DNA of 64,000 bases from Parapedobacter sp964498395 (lineage in GTDB: Bacteria > Bacteroidota > Bacteroidia > Sphingobacteriales > Sphingobacteriaceae): assembly GCA_964498395.1 (NCBI GenBank), contig CAZCHE010000004.1:248001-312000 (forward strand). Reading direction: 5' to 3'. Position numbers and translations under genes: made by a program. Under the pieces are notes generated by a model that did no database searches, had not been told where the DNA came from, and saw nothing but the letters and a program-made list of their open reading frames with translations. How positions within the stretch are numbered: position 1 is the stretch's first letter; every line of letters starts with the position of its first letter. Below, in pieces: positions 16,133 through 23,769 of the stretch.

Positions 16133-16163
16133 ATGAGCCGAATACAACCTGTAATCGGCTCAT
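16133..16163 (+). repeat. TGAGCCGA hairpin, copy C (solo remnant)
   Basis: ATGAGCCGA (16133-16141) and TCGGCTCAT (16155-16163) repeat copy A with only two changes in the loop. The bases after it (CGTGTATGATT) match those after copy B (GGTGTATAATT), that is, the start of the Fic gene. Copy C therefore looks like copy A joined directly to the Fic start, as would result from deletion between the two right arms in a duplicated Fic promoter. Confidence 0.6.
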
Positions 16164-16201
16164 CGTGTATGATTTTCTAACTAAGTTAGTAGAGGCTACC
16201 T

Positions 16202-17149
16202 TTATCTCACCACCAACTCCACGCGCCTGTTCAGTGCACGCCCGTCTTCATTGGCATTGTTGGCAATGGGGGCGGACATCCCGACCCCGACTGGGGTCAC
16301 CTGACTGGCTTTTACACCATGGTCTTGCACCAGTTTGGCCACGACCGCTTCGGCCCGCTTCTTGGATAAGTCTACATTGTATTCGAAGTCACCGGTATTG
16401 TCGGTGTGGCCTACGATCAGTACGTTGGTGTTGAGATTGGCATGGAGGTAACCGGAGATGGTTTCAAGGGCTTCGGCCGATCCTTCCTGGATGGTGGCGC
16501 TATTCGTCTCGAAATGGATGCCATAGAAGGCATATCGCCCTTCGGCCTGCAGCCTATCAGTGACCGACGCTACATCTACCTTATCGGTATCCAGTTCATC
16601 CACTTGCACTACATTGATGGCATACCGTGCGGCGTTCTCCCGCTTGTCATCGCCCACGATGATGCTCACGATATACGGCTTGTTTTCATGGGTTCCGGAT
16701 GCTACGAGGTAAGAACCTTTTTCCCCAACCATCGTATTGCCGATTTGGGTAGACGATCCCTCCACGTATTCCCGTACAAAGTGCATGGGCATGCTACCGC
16801 ATTCACCTGTTCTACAGGAAAAAATTACCTTAAACCCCGCGTTTGCTAATTGGGTCTGGTAAGTACGGAAGACCTGCGTAGCCGTCACGCCCTCAGGGGT
16901 AACGTATTCGATAAAGGTGAGCTCGCCCTCGACTGTCTGGGATTGTTCGAGTTTATTGTAGTCAATGAGCGCTGGGCTGGTGGGATAGGTAAATGTTTCA
17001 AACTGTTTTTGACTATAGCGATTGATCCATGACCCCTCATAACGCGATAAAAGGGGATGGTCTTGGGAATTTGGTTGGTCTTGCTGTGAAAGCGCCGGAA
17101 AACTGATCCATGACGCCACTACGAGGCTGAGTAGGTTAAACTTGTTCAT
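16202..17149 (-). CDS. OmpA-family protein with DUF4892-like domain
   Basis: A 315-residue exported protein: signal peptide (about residues 1-21, ending FPALSQ), a DUF4892-like middle (about 60-190; TATQVFRTYQTQLANAGFKV, then a CRTGECG cysteine pair), and a C-terminal OmpA peptidoglycan-binding domain (about 200-315; GIHFETNSATIQEGS, LIVGHTDNTGD, LSKKRAEAV, NRRVELVV). It should sit in the periplasm bound to the cell wall. No beta-barrel is predicted. It is followed on the same strand (upstream) by the TamB gene 59 bases away, but an operon link is not certain. Confidence 0.88.
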   Translation of the reverse strand: MNKFNLLSLVVASWISFPALSQQDQPNSQDHPLLSRYEGSWINRYSQKQFETFTYPTSPALIDYNKLEQSQTVEGELTFIEYVTPEGVTATQVFRTYQTQLANAGFKVIFSCRTGECGSMPMHFVREYVEGSSTQIGNTMVGEKGSYLVASGTHENKPYIVSIIVGDDKRENAARYAINVVQVDELDTDKVDVASVTDRLQAEGRYAFYGIHFETNSATIQEGSAEALETISGYLHANLNTNVLIVGHTDNTGDFEYNVDLSKKRAEAVVAKLVQDHGVKASQVTPVGVGMSAPIANNANEDGRALNRRVELVVR

Positions 17150-17208
17150 GAGCTAAAATTTGCAATTGTTTTACTGATGAGTTTGATAGCAAATATGGGG
17201 CCTAAATG

Positions 17209-20200
17209 CTATTTTGATTCATTTTCATCTGTGTTTTCATCTTCATCCGTTGATTTGCTGCGGATGGTCACTAAGCGCCTGAAAAACTCTTGGAAGGTGT
17301 AGAATTCCTGGCGATAGACCAATCCTACCGCGCTGACGTAATTGTCATTGAGGGTAATGGGCAGGAAATTGCGGCTGTTCAACCGGTTAGAGCCCCGTAA
17401 AACCAATCGCCCATCTTTGCGGATCAGGTACAACAATTCAGCGTCTGTAACCACGCGGTCGCTGAATACGTTCAGGTCATTGAGGTTGCGCCGGTCGGTA
17501 ACACCACCGGTAAAGATCAGCCGGTCGTTAAACAGCCTGACCGATGCACTGGCATCATTGAGTGAGCGGATATTCAGGTCAACAAAGTTGAGATTGAGCG
17601 ATTGGGCAATGATGTTGTTAAGCTGGTTAAAGGCCAACTCCGTGCCGGCACTGAGTAAGGTGTTGTTAAGTTCCCGACTGAAATCGGAAGCAGATCCGGG
17701 CGTAAAGCTGCGCCGCACGATGAGGCTAAGTGCCTGCTGGTTTACGTTATTGGCATCGCTAAGGTAACTCTGCAATTCGTCTTTTACGTAAGGGTCGTTG
17801 GGGAAATTCAAACCAAACGTGATATCGGGCCGCATGAGGTTGCCGTTGAGGTTCATCTGCGCCTGTGCCAGCACCCGCTGTTCATTGGTTTCTCGTCCGG
17901 CTGCATTGTACAGCGGAGCGATACTGGTTCGCTGTCCGTAGACGGCCGTCAAGCCAATGGTAGCCTCAGTGGGTTGGCCAGTCCAGCGAATGGTTCCACC
18001 TTCATTGATCTCAAATATCTTGTTGATAAAATCCTGGGCCGTAAAGGTGAATTTTCCGCTATTAATGATATACTCCCCAAACATCTCGAAATCCCCGAGG
18101 CTGGATATCCGTAAGGAGATCAGTCCGGCACCCCGCCCGGTTAGCTCACCTAAATCGGTATACAGGCTTGTTTCCGCATCTGGTGTGATTTGCAAATCCA
18201 TGTTCATGCTCATTCCTTCGAGGAATCGGGATGGGCCCCGCGTGGTAGCAAGTGTATCGTGGCTCACGAAACGGATAAAGTCATTGTCGCTGACGGTACT
18301 GACGGCATTAAGCGGAATGCTGAAATTGGTGTTGGCATTGGTTTGCGCCTTGATGTTGATGTTGATGGCGTTTGTAGGCCCGCTGAAGATAAATTCACCC
18401 GTGCCGTATGCCGTGCCATAGTAGAGCGGATTGTCTCGGAAAGAGGTGTTTAGCACCAGGAAATTGGTGGCATTGACCGTGACATCGATGTTGGGAACGG
18501 AAGGATTACGCATATCTACTTTCCCATTGGCCACCGCTCGGTTATTCCTGGGGTCTACGATGACCAGGTTATCCAGTACTACGATACTGTTTGATAGTGA
18601 TACTTTATCATTGATACGGTAGGGCGTTTTGAGGTAATTGACAGTAAACCCTGCATCATGCAGGTGGCAGATGCCGTCAATCTGCGGATTGAACACCGAA
18701 CCCCTAACATGTAGGTCTGCCGATATCGTTCCCTTGATGTCTGATACGAGGCCACTGAGGAAAGGCTGGAAAATAATCAATTCGCTGTGATTGAGCGTTG
18801 CTTGGAGATCCAGCTTATCCGTTTCAGCCATGGCATTATAGGTGCCGGTGGCAGTCACCGTATTGAGGTCGTCATGCATGATCCCTAGGTTGACATTGAC
18901 GAGTTGGCGCGGTTGGTCAAAGTCGGCTTGTAACCGTATGGTGCCGAGCGGAGTACGATTGAAGTGGACACCGGTGGCCTCGATATTAGCAGCCGAATAA
19001 GGGTTTTTCAGTACCGAGGTGATGCGGATATTTCCATTGAGGGTGCCGTCCAGTTCGATACCCGAAGGTTGCGTGGCAGCGTTGAGGGCGCTCAATCCGA
19101 AATTTTTGAATGTCAATAAGGCATGGTCATTTTCATCGGATGAAATGGTGCCGTCTAGTTGCACGATTTGCTCATGGTTCGATAACTCCAGTCCTTTTAC
19201 GGTGACTTTCCCATCGCTGATGTATACGAGCGTTTGCTCATGGAGTTGCCAAGGATCACGGTTCAGTACCACCGATGAGGGAAGCACACTGAATTTGGCC
19301 GGTTCGCCTTTCGCAAAATTAACCAATCCATTCAGGTCCAGTTGATTGCTTGCCGTGACATCGGAGAGTTTCAGATTGAAATGTAAGCTGTCATTGGCCA
19401 ACAAATTGGCCATGTTGACATTGTCAATGTATAGGCTATCGGTGAGGCTTATCCGATCGGCGGTGACAAATAAGCGCAATATGCTTCCATTGGCGGTTTC
19501 ATCGACAATCAGCCGATCAATGTGAATGTTGCCGTGGGTTAACTGTGGAATCAACACATTGAAATTGGCCATATTTGTCGCAGTGGAGAATCGGCCGTTC
19601 ATCAACGCGCCCTCGGGAAGTTCAAGCTTGGGTGCAAAGATCGCAGCAATGGGGCTAAACCGCTTCAATTGCATGTCGAAGTCGAAGGCCTGTTCGCGGG
19701 GTGGGGTGACCTCTAGGCCCATCGACGGGGCATAATGCATGGCTACCGTTTTGAAATAGGAACCGAATGTATTTAGATCAATTTCGCCATTCACTTTGGC
19801 ATCTACCAAATCAGAAGTAAGTTGTAGGGTACGGTATGCTTCGTCACCCATGGCCACCAGTACCAATGAGTCTATCCGGTGGTCAGTGCTATCGGCTCGG
19901 AACCGGATGTCGCGAAACCTGATTTCACCTTGGATGTCATTGAGCGCTTTTCCCTTGAAGTTGCTGGCAATGGTGGCATGGTGGATAACGATGGGGGTTT
20001 TCTCATACAACTGTATATTGCTGAGGTGTGCGCGGCCAATCGTGGCTTCAAATTCATATTCGGGCCATTGCGGATCGAGATTAACCGATCCGTCAAACTG
20101 CAATTGGGCATTGGGGTCGTCAATCGATACCTGCCCAGCAAAGCGCATTTCCGCAAACTGCCCGGCCAGATCAATGTTGTGGTACCGGTATCCCTTCACA

Positions 20201-21558
20201 TCGAGGTAGGCTACACGGCCAGTTACCTCGCTGTCGATATCGTCGATGGCAAACCCTTGGCCCGCAACTTCGAGGTCAAAGCCACTGTGCCCGATTTGGG
20301 CTTGCTGTAGCAAGGTGCCGAGATCAAAATCAGCAGATGACAGATGCCCGGAGTACCGCCCGCCATCACTGATTTGGAGATTGACATCCGCATCGGCATT
20401 TCCCAAGGCTGTTTCCAGCACACCGCTTACCATGAAATCATGATAGTGCCCGGTGAGTTTGCCTTGATAGATCACCGTTCCCATGCGGTCAAACACGGGA
20501 GGTAGGCGCAGGTCGGGTGTATTGCCCAATTCGGGAACGAGCGATTCGATGTCATCGGCGATAGTGACCAAGTGGTTGAGTTGCATATCGAATACGGTGC
20601 GGTTGATGTCTGGCAGACCATCGATCGTAAAGTTGCCCATTAGGCGAGTATGGTCGCCCAGTTGCATGGTGACTCCTCGAGCATTGATGGCCGGTATTTT
20701 GCCACTGAATCGACCGGACGTGGCAACGTTGAAATGGGTCACCGCGACATCAGGCGCGAAAAATTCAATATCTTGGGAATGGATTTGGGCGTGGTTGAGG
20801 TTCATCGTGATGGTCACATCGTCTATGAATCGGCCAAACGCCGAAAAGTCGTCGTAGTCAAAACGAAGGTAATCCCGGATACGGCTTCGGTTGGTTTCGA
20901 TATACAGCTCTTGTAGTGCTGCGCTATTCGCTTCCAAGGTGACCAATGCATTCATTTCACGTAGGTGGAAACCGCTTTTTTCGCGAAACTGAAGCTGCTT
21001 GACGGTCGATTTAAACAAGTGATTTTTGAAGTCAATATCGGTGAAGCGACCACTAAGTGCGGAAACTTGGATATTGTTATAGTCGATGCCTCGACCCGTA
21101 TGGCGGTTGTTACCATTTCGGTACCCAAAAGTGATATTGTCCAGTTCGACGGAGTTGACAGCAAGTGTAATGCCTTTTTTTGGTGGTGTGGACGCATCTT
21201 CGACAGGTTTCACGCGAAAATAATCCAGGATGAACGACAGGTTGGTTTCATCGGCCTGGCGTTTGAGGAAAAACTGGCCATCGGTCAATTTTACATGCCT
21301 CACTACCACGTCACCGGCACGCAATCGCTGGAGATTTACCGAGGCGGCCATCTCCTTAGCGAAGAGCAACGTATCTCCGTTTAAATCTTCGACATAGAGG
21401 CCATGGAGTACGAGGGAAGAAAAAGGCCTGAAATATAATCCCTCCAATGTGATGGTGGTGTGGAGTTCCCGTGAGAGGTATGCAGCCGCTTTTTTTGCCA
21501 AATAGGTTTGTACCGGTCTATATTGTAGCGAATAAACCAGTCCGGTGAGTAGCAGCAC
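17209..21558 (-). CDS. TamB/DUF490-family envelope transport protein
   Basis: At least 1449 residues: an N-terminal inner-membrane anchor, a long AsmA/TamB-like series of beta-rich repeats that form a hydrophobic groove across the periplasm, and the C-terminal DUF490 domain (about 960-1420; GRGAGLISLRISSLGDFEMF, then NDPYVKDELQSYLSDANNVN). TamB proteins carry lipids or assist outer-membrane protein assembly. The GTG at 21558 is the first canonical start, but the same frame extends upstream through KSIKKILKITLWTLAA, which completes the expected anchor; the next in-frame stop is at about 21619. A non-ATG start (ATC near 21603, or ATA/CTG) is therefore likely. It is divergent from tsaD. Confidence 0.88.
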   Translation of the reverse strand: MLLLTGLVYSLQYRPVQTYLAKKAAAYLSRELHTTITLEGLYFRPFSSLVLHGLYVEDLNGDTLLFAKEMAASVNLQRLRAGDVVVRHVKLTDGQFFLKRQADETNLSFILDYFRVKPVEDASTPPKKGITLAVNSVELDNITFGYRNGNNRHTGRGIDYNNIQVSALSGRFTDIDFKNHLFKSTVKQLQFREKSGFHLREMNALVTLEANSAALQELYIETNRSRIRDYLRFDYDDFSAFGRFIDDVTITMNLNHAQIHSQDIEFFAPDVAVTHFNVATSGRFSGKIPAINARGVTMQLGDHTRLMGNFTIDGLPDINRTVFDMQLNHLVTIADDIESLVPELGNTPDLRLPPVFDRMGTVIYQGKLTGHYHDFMVSGVLETALGNADADVNLQISDGGRYSGHLSSADFDLGTLLQQAQIGHSGFDLEVAGQGFAIDDIDSEVTGRVAYLDVKGYRYHNIDLAGQFAEMRFAGQVSIDDPNAQLQFDGSVNLDPQWPEYEFEATIGRAHLSNIQLYEKTPIVIHHATIASNFKGKALNDIQGEIRFRDIRFRADSTDHRIDSLVLVAMGDEAYRTLQLTSDLVDAKVNGEIDLNTFGSYFKTVAMHYAPSMGLEVTPPREQAFDFDMQLKRFSPIAAIFAPKLELPEGALMNGRFSTATNMANFNVLIPQLTHGNIHIDRLIVDETANGSILRLFVTADRISLTDSLYIDNVNMANLLANDSLHFNLKLSDVTASNQLDLNGLVNFAKGEPAKFSVLPSSVVLNRDPWQLHEQTLVYISDGKVTVKGLELSNHEQIVQLDGTISSDENDHALLTFKNFGLSALNAATQPSGIELDGTLNGNIRITSVLKNPYSAANIEATGVHFNRTPLGTIRLQADFDQPRQLVNVNLGIMHDDLNTVTATGTYNAMAETDKLDLQATLNHSELIIFQPFLSGLVSDIKGTISADLHVRGSVFNPQIDGICHLHDAGFTVNYLKTPYRINDKVSLSNSIVVLDNLVIVDPRNNRAVANGKVDMRNPSVPNIDVTVNATNFLVLNTSFRDNPLYYGTAYGTGEFIFSGPTNAININIKAQTNANTNFSIPLNAVSTVSDNDFIRFVSHDTLATTRGPSRFLEGMSMNMDLQITPDAETSLYTDLGELTGRGAGLISLRISSLGDFEMFGEYIINSGKFTFTAQDFINKIFEINEGGTIRWTGQPTEATIGLTAVYGQRTSIAPLYNAAGRETNEQRVLAQAQMNLNGNLMRPDITFGLNFPNDPYVKDELQSYLSDANNVNQQALSLIVRRSFTPGSASDFSRELNNTLLSAGTELAFNQLNNIIAQSLNLNFVDLNIRSLNDASASVRLFNDRLIFTGGVTDRRNLNDLNVFSDRVVTDAELLYLIRKDGRLVLRGSNRLNSRNFLPITLNDNYVSAVGLVYRQEFYTFQEFFRRLVTIRSKSTDEDENTDENESK

Positions 21559-21640
21559 GAGTGCTGCTAACGTCCAAAGTGTTATTTTCAGTATTTTTTT
21601 GATACTTTTGCTTGAAAGTTAAGCGTCCAATAAAGTTTAC

Positions 21641-22642
21641 ATGTCCATCATCCTCGGTATCGAATCCTCCTGTGATGAAACGTCTGCCGCTATTTGTATA
21701 GACGGAAAAATCTGCTCAAATGTTATTGCCAACCAACGCATTCATGAAAAGTTTGGTGGTGTGGTGCCCGAATTGGCTTCGCGTGCACATCAGCAAAATA
21801 TCATTCCGGCGGTACAGCAGGCTATTCGGGAGGCAAAAATACATAAAAATGATATAGATGCGGTAGCATTTACACGAGGCCCGGGATTGCTGGGCGCCCT
21901 CTTGGTGGGTACATCGTTTGCGAAGGCGTTTGCCCTCGCACGGAATATCCCACTGATGGAGGTCAACCACATGCAGGCGCACATCCTGGCACACTTTATC
22001 GAGGACCCGAAGCCGGCATTCCCGTTCTTGTGCCTGACCGTTTCGGGAGGGCACACCCAACTGGTGTTGGTGAAGGATTATTTCGAGATGGAACTGCTCG
22101 GCCAAACCCTGGATGATGCTGCCGGTGAGGCGTTTGACAAAACCGCCAAAATATTGGGCCTTCCGTATCCCGGTGGTCCGTTGATTGACCGATATGCCCA
22201 ATTGGGGGATGCTGCGGCTTTCCGTTTCCCGGAGCCTCAGATACCGGGGCTTAATTTTTCTTTCAGTGGGTTGAAAACGTCGATTTTGTATTTTGTACAG
22301 CAACAGGAACGGGCGCATCCGGGCTTTCTACAGGAATACCTGAACGATATCTGTGCTTCGGTACAGTCACGGATCGTTTCCATCTTGCTCCAAAAGCTAA
22401 AGCGTGCGGTGCGGGAAACTGGCGTGAACGATGTGGCTATCGCCGGAGGGGTGTCGGCCAACTCAGGTTTGCGGAACGGGTTACTATCGATGGGGGAAGA
22501 ACAGGGATGGCGCGTGTTCATTCCACGTTTTGAATATTGCACGGACAATGCCGCGATGATTGCTATTGCAGGGTACTATAAATACCTTGGCGGCGATTTT
22601 ATCGGACAGGACGTGGCTCCATTGGCGAGATGGGCGATTTGA
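21641..22642 (+). CDS. tsaD: tRNA N6-adenosine threonylcarbamoyltransferase TsaD
   Basis: A 333-residue ASKHA-fold enzyme that attaches threonylcarbamoyl to A37 of ANN-decoding tRNAs, working with TsaB and TsaE. It opens ILGIESSCDETSAAI, has the metal-binding VNHMQAHILAH histidines, TVSGGHTQLVLV, GEAFDKTAKILGLPYPGGP and the C-terminal DNAAMIAIAGYYK, all family hallmarks. Length is standard. The gene is divergent from TamB, as in many Bacteroidetes, with about 80 bases between the coding regions holding both promoters. Confidence 0.97.
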   Translation: MSIILGIESSCDETSAAICIDGKICSNVIANQRIHEKFGGVVPELASRAHQQNIIPAVQQAIREAKIHKNDIDAVAFTRGPGLLGALLVGTSFAKAFALARNIPLMEVNHMQAHILAHFIEDPKPAFPFLCLTVSGGHTQLVLVKDYFEMELLGQTLDDAAGEAFDKTAKILGLPYPGGPLIDRYAQLGDAAAFRFPEPQIPGLNFSFSGLKTSILYFVQQQERAHPGFLQEYLNDICASVQSRIVSILLQKLKRAVRETGVNDVAIAGGVSANSGLRNGLLSMGEEQGWRVFIPRFEYCTDNAAMIAIAGYYKYLGGDFIGQDVAPLARWAI

Positions 22643-22650
22643 GGAAGGGA

Positions 22651-22685
22651 GACCGAAGACCGAAGCGCGAAGACGGAAGTCTGAT
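22651..22685 (+). repeat. Degenerate heptamer repeat
   Basis: GACCGAA, GACCGAA, GCGCGAA, GACGGAA and GTCTGAT follow one another without gaps just after the tsaD stop. Short GACCGAA-type arrays of this sort occur between genes in many Bacteroidetes genomes; their role is unknown. Confidence 0.6.
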
Positions 22686-22730
22686 CGTGGATAGCTGCCC
22701 ACTGAATATAAAATAAAAATAGCATATACA

Positions 22731-23762
22731 ATGAATTGGAAACCGAATCCTGACCGTTACGAAAACATGGTGTTTAACCGTTGTGGTCGTAGCGGATTGA
22801 AATTACCGGCGATATCGCTGGGTTTATGGAATAATTTCGGCGATGATATCCCGCATCGCACCAAACAGGCCATCTGCCGACAAGCATTTGATTTGGGAAT
22901 CACACATTTCGATCTGGCCAATAATTATGGCCCGCCTCCGGGAAGCGCGGAATTGGCCTTTGGACGGATGATGAAAGAGGATTTCGCCGGTTACCGTGAT
23001 CAGCTGATCATTTCTTCCAAGGCCGGATATGACATGTGGCCTGGTCCTTATGGCGAATGGGGGAGCCGCAAATACTTGATAGCCAGTTGTGACCAAAGCC
23101 TGAAGCGGATGGGGCTCGACTATGTAGATATCTTTTACTCCCACCGGTTTGACCCCGAAACCCCGCTCGAGGAAACCATGATGGCCCTCGACCATATCGT
23201 GCGCTCGGGGCGGGCGCTGTATGTCGGTATTTCTTCCTATAATACAAAACGCACACGTGAAGCAGCGGCGATACTGAACGAATTGGGGACGCCATGTCTT
23301 ATCCACCAACCCAGCTATTCCTTGCTTAACCGATGGGTGGAAACCGATGGGCTACTCGACGCATTGGATGACTTGGGTATCGGTTCCATTGTCTTCTCAC
23401 CATTGGCACAGGGCATGCTGACGGATAAGTACTTGGATGGCGTGCCTACAGACAGCCGAGCCAAGACCAGGGGTTCGTTTCGTTCGGAATTTCTCAACGA
23501 ACAAAACATGGCCAATGTGCGGGCGCTTCACGAAATTGCACAACGCCGTGGGCAGACCTTAGCCCAAATGGCCATCGCATGGGTACTCCGCAACGGAAGG
23601 GTTACGTCAGCATTGATCGGCGCTAGTAGACCTGAGCAGGTGACCGACTGTGTAGGTGCCCTTAACAGATTGGACTTTTCCGAAGCTGAGTTAGCCGAAA
23701 TCGATCACTATGCCAAGGAAGCCTCCATCAATATCTGGGCGAAGTCGGCAGAATTGGAATAA
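22731..23762 (+). CDS. Aldo/keto reductase (YghZ/MgrA-like)
   Basis: A 343-residue NADPH-dependent reductase of the YghZ group, which reduces L-glyceraldehyde 3-phosphate and other aldehydes. The AKR catalytic tetrad is visible: DLANNYG (Asp, Tyr), SSKAGYDMWPGPYGEWGS (Lys) and YSHRFDPETPLEE (His). The C-terminal coenzyme loop SALIGASRPEQVTD is intact. The long WPGPYGEWGSRKYL insertion is typical of the YghZ/Kv-beta subgroup. It reads toward the convergent glucosylglycerol-phosphate gene with only 7 bases between them. Confidence 0.92.
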   Translation: MNWKPNPDRYENMVFNRCGRSGLKLPAISLGLWNNFGDDIPHRTKQAICRQAFDLGITHFDLANNYGPPPGSAELAFGRMMKEDFAGYRDQLIISSKAGYDMWPGPYGEWGSRKYLIASCDQSLKRMGLDYVDIFYSHRFDPETPLEETMMALDHIVRSGRALYVGISSYNTKRTREAAAILNELGTPCLIHQPSYSLLNRWVETDGLLDALDDLGIGSIVFSPLAQGMLTDKYLDGVPTDSRAKTRGSFRSEFLNEQNMANVRALHEIAQRRGQTLAQMAIAWVLRNGRVTSALIGASRPEQVTDCVGALNRLDFSEAELAEIDHYAKEASINIWAKSAELE

Positions 23763-23769
23763 CGCTTTC

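Noticed and set aside
16124..16135. GTAACAATCGAT near the solo TGAGCCGA repeat as a Crp/Fnr site
   Set aside because: Only one half-site is present and no promoter element lies at 29.5 bp.
17342..21384. Many open plus-strand frames across the TamB gene
   Set aside because: They are antisense shadows of the TamB coding frame with serine/arginine-rich, non-protein-like composition.
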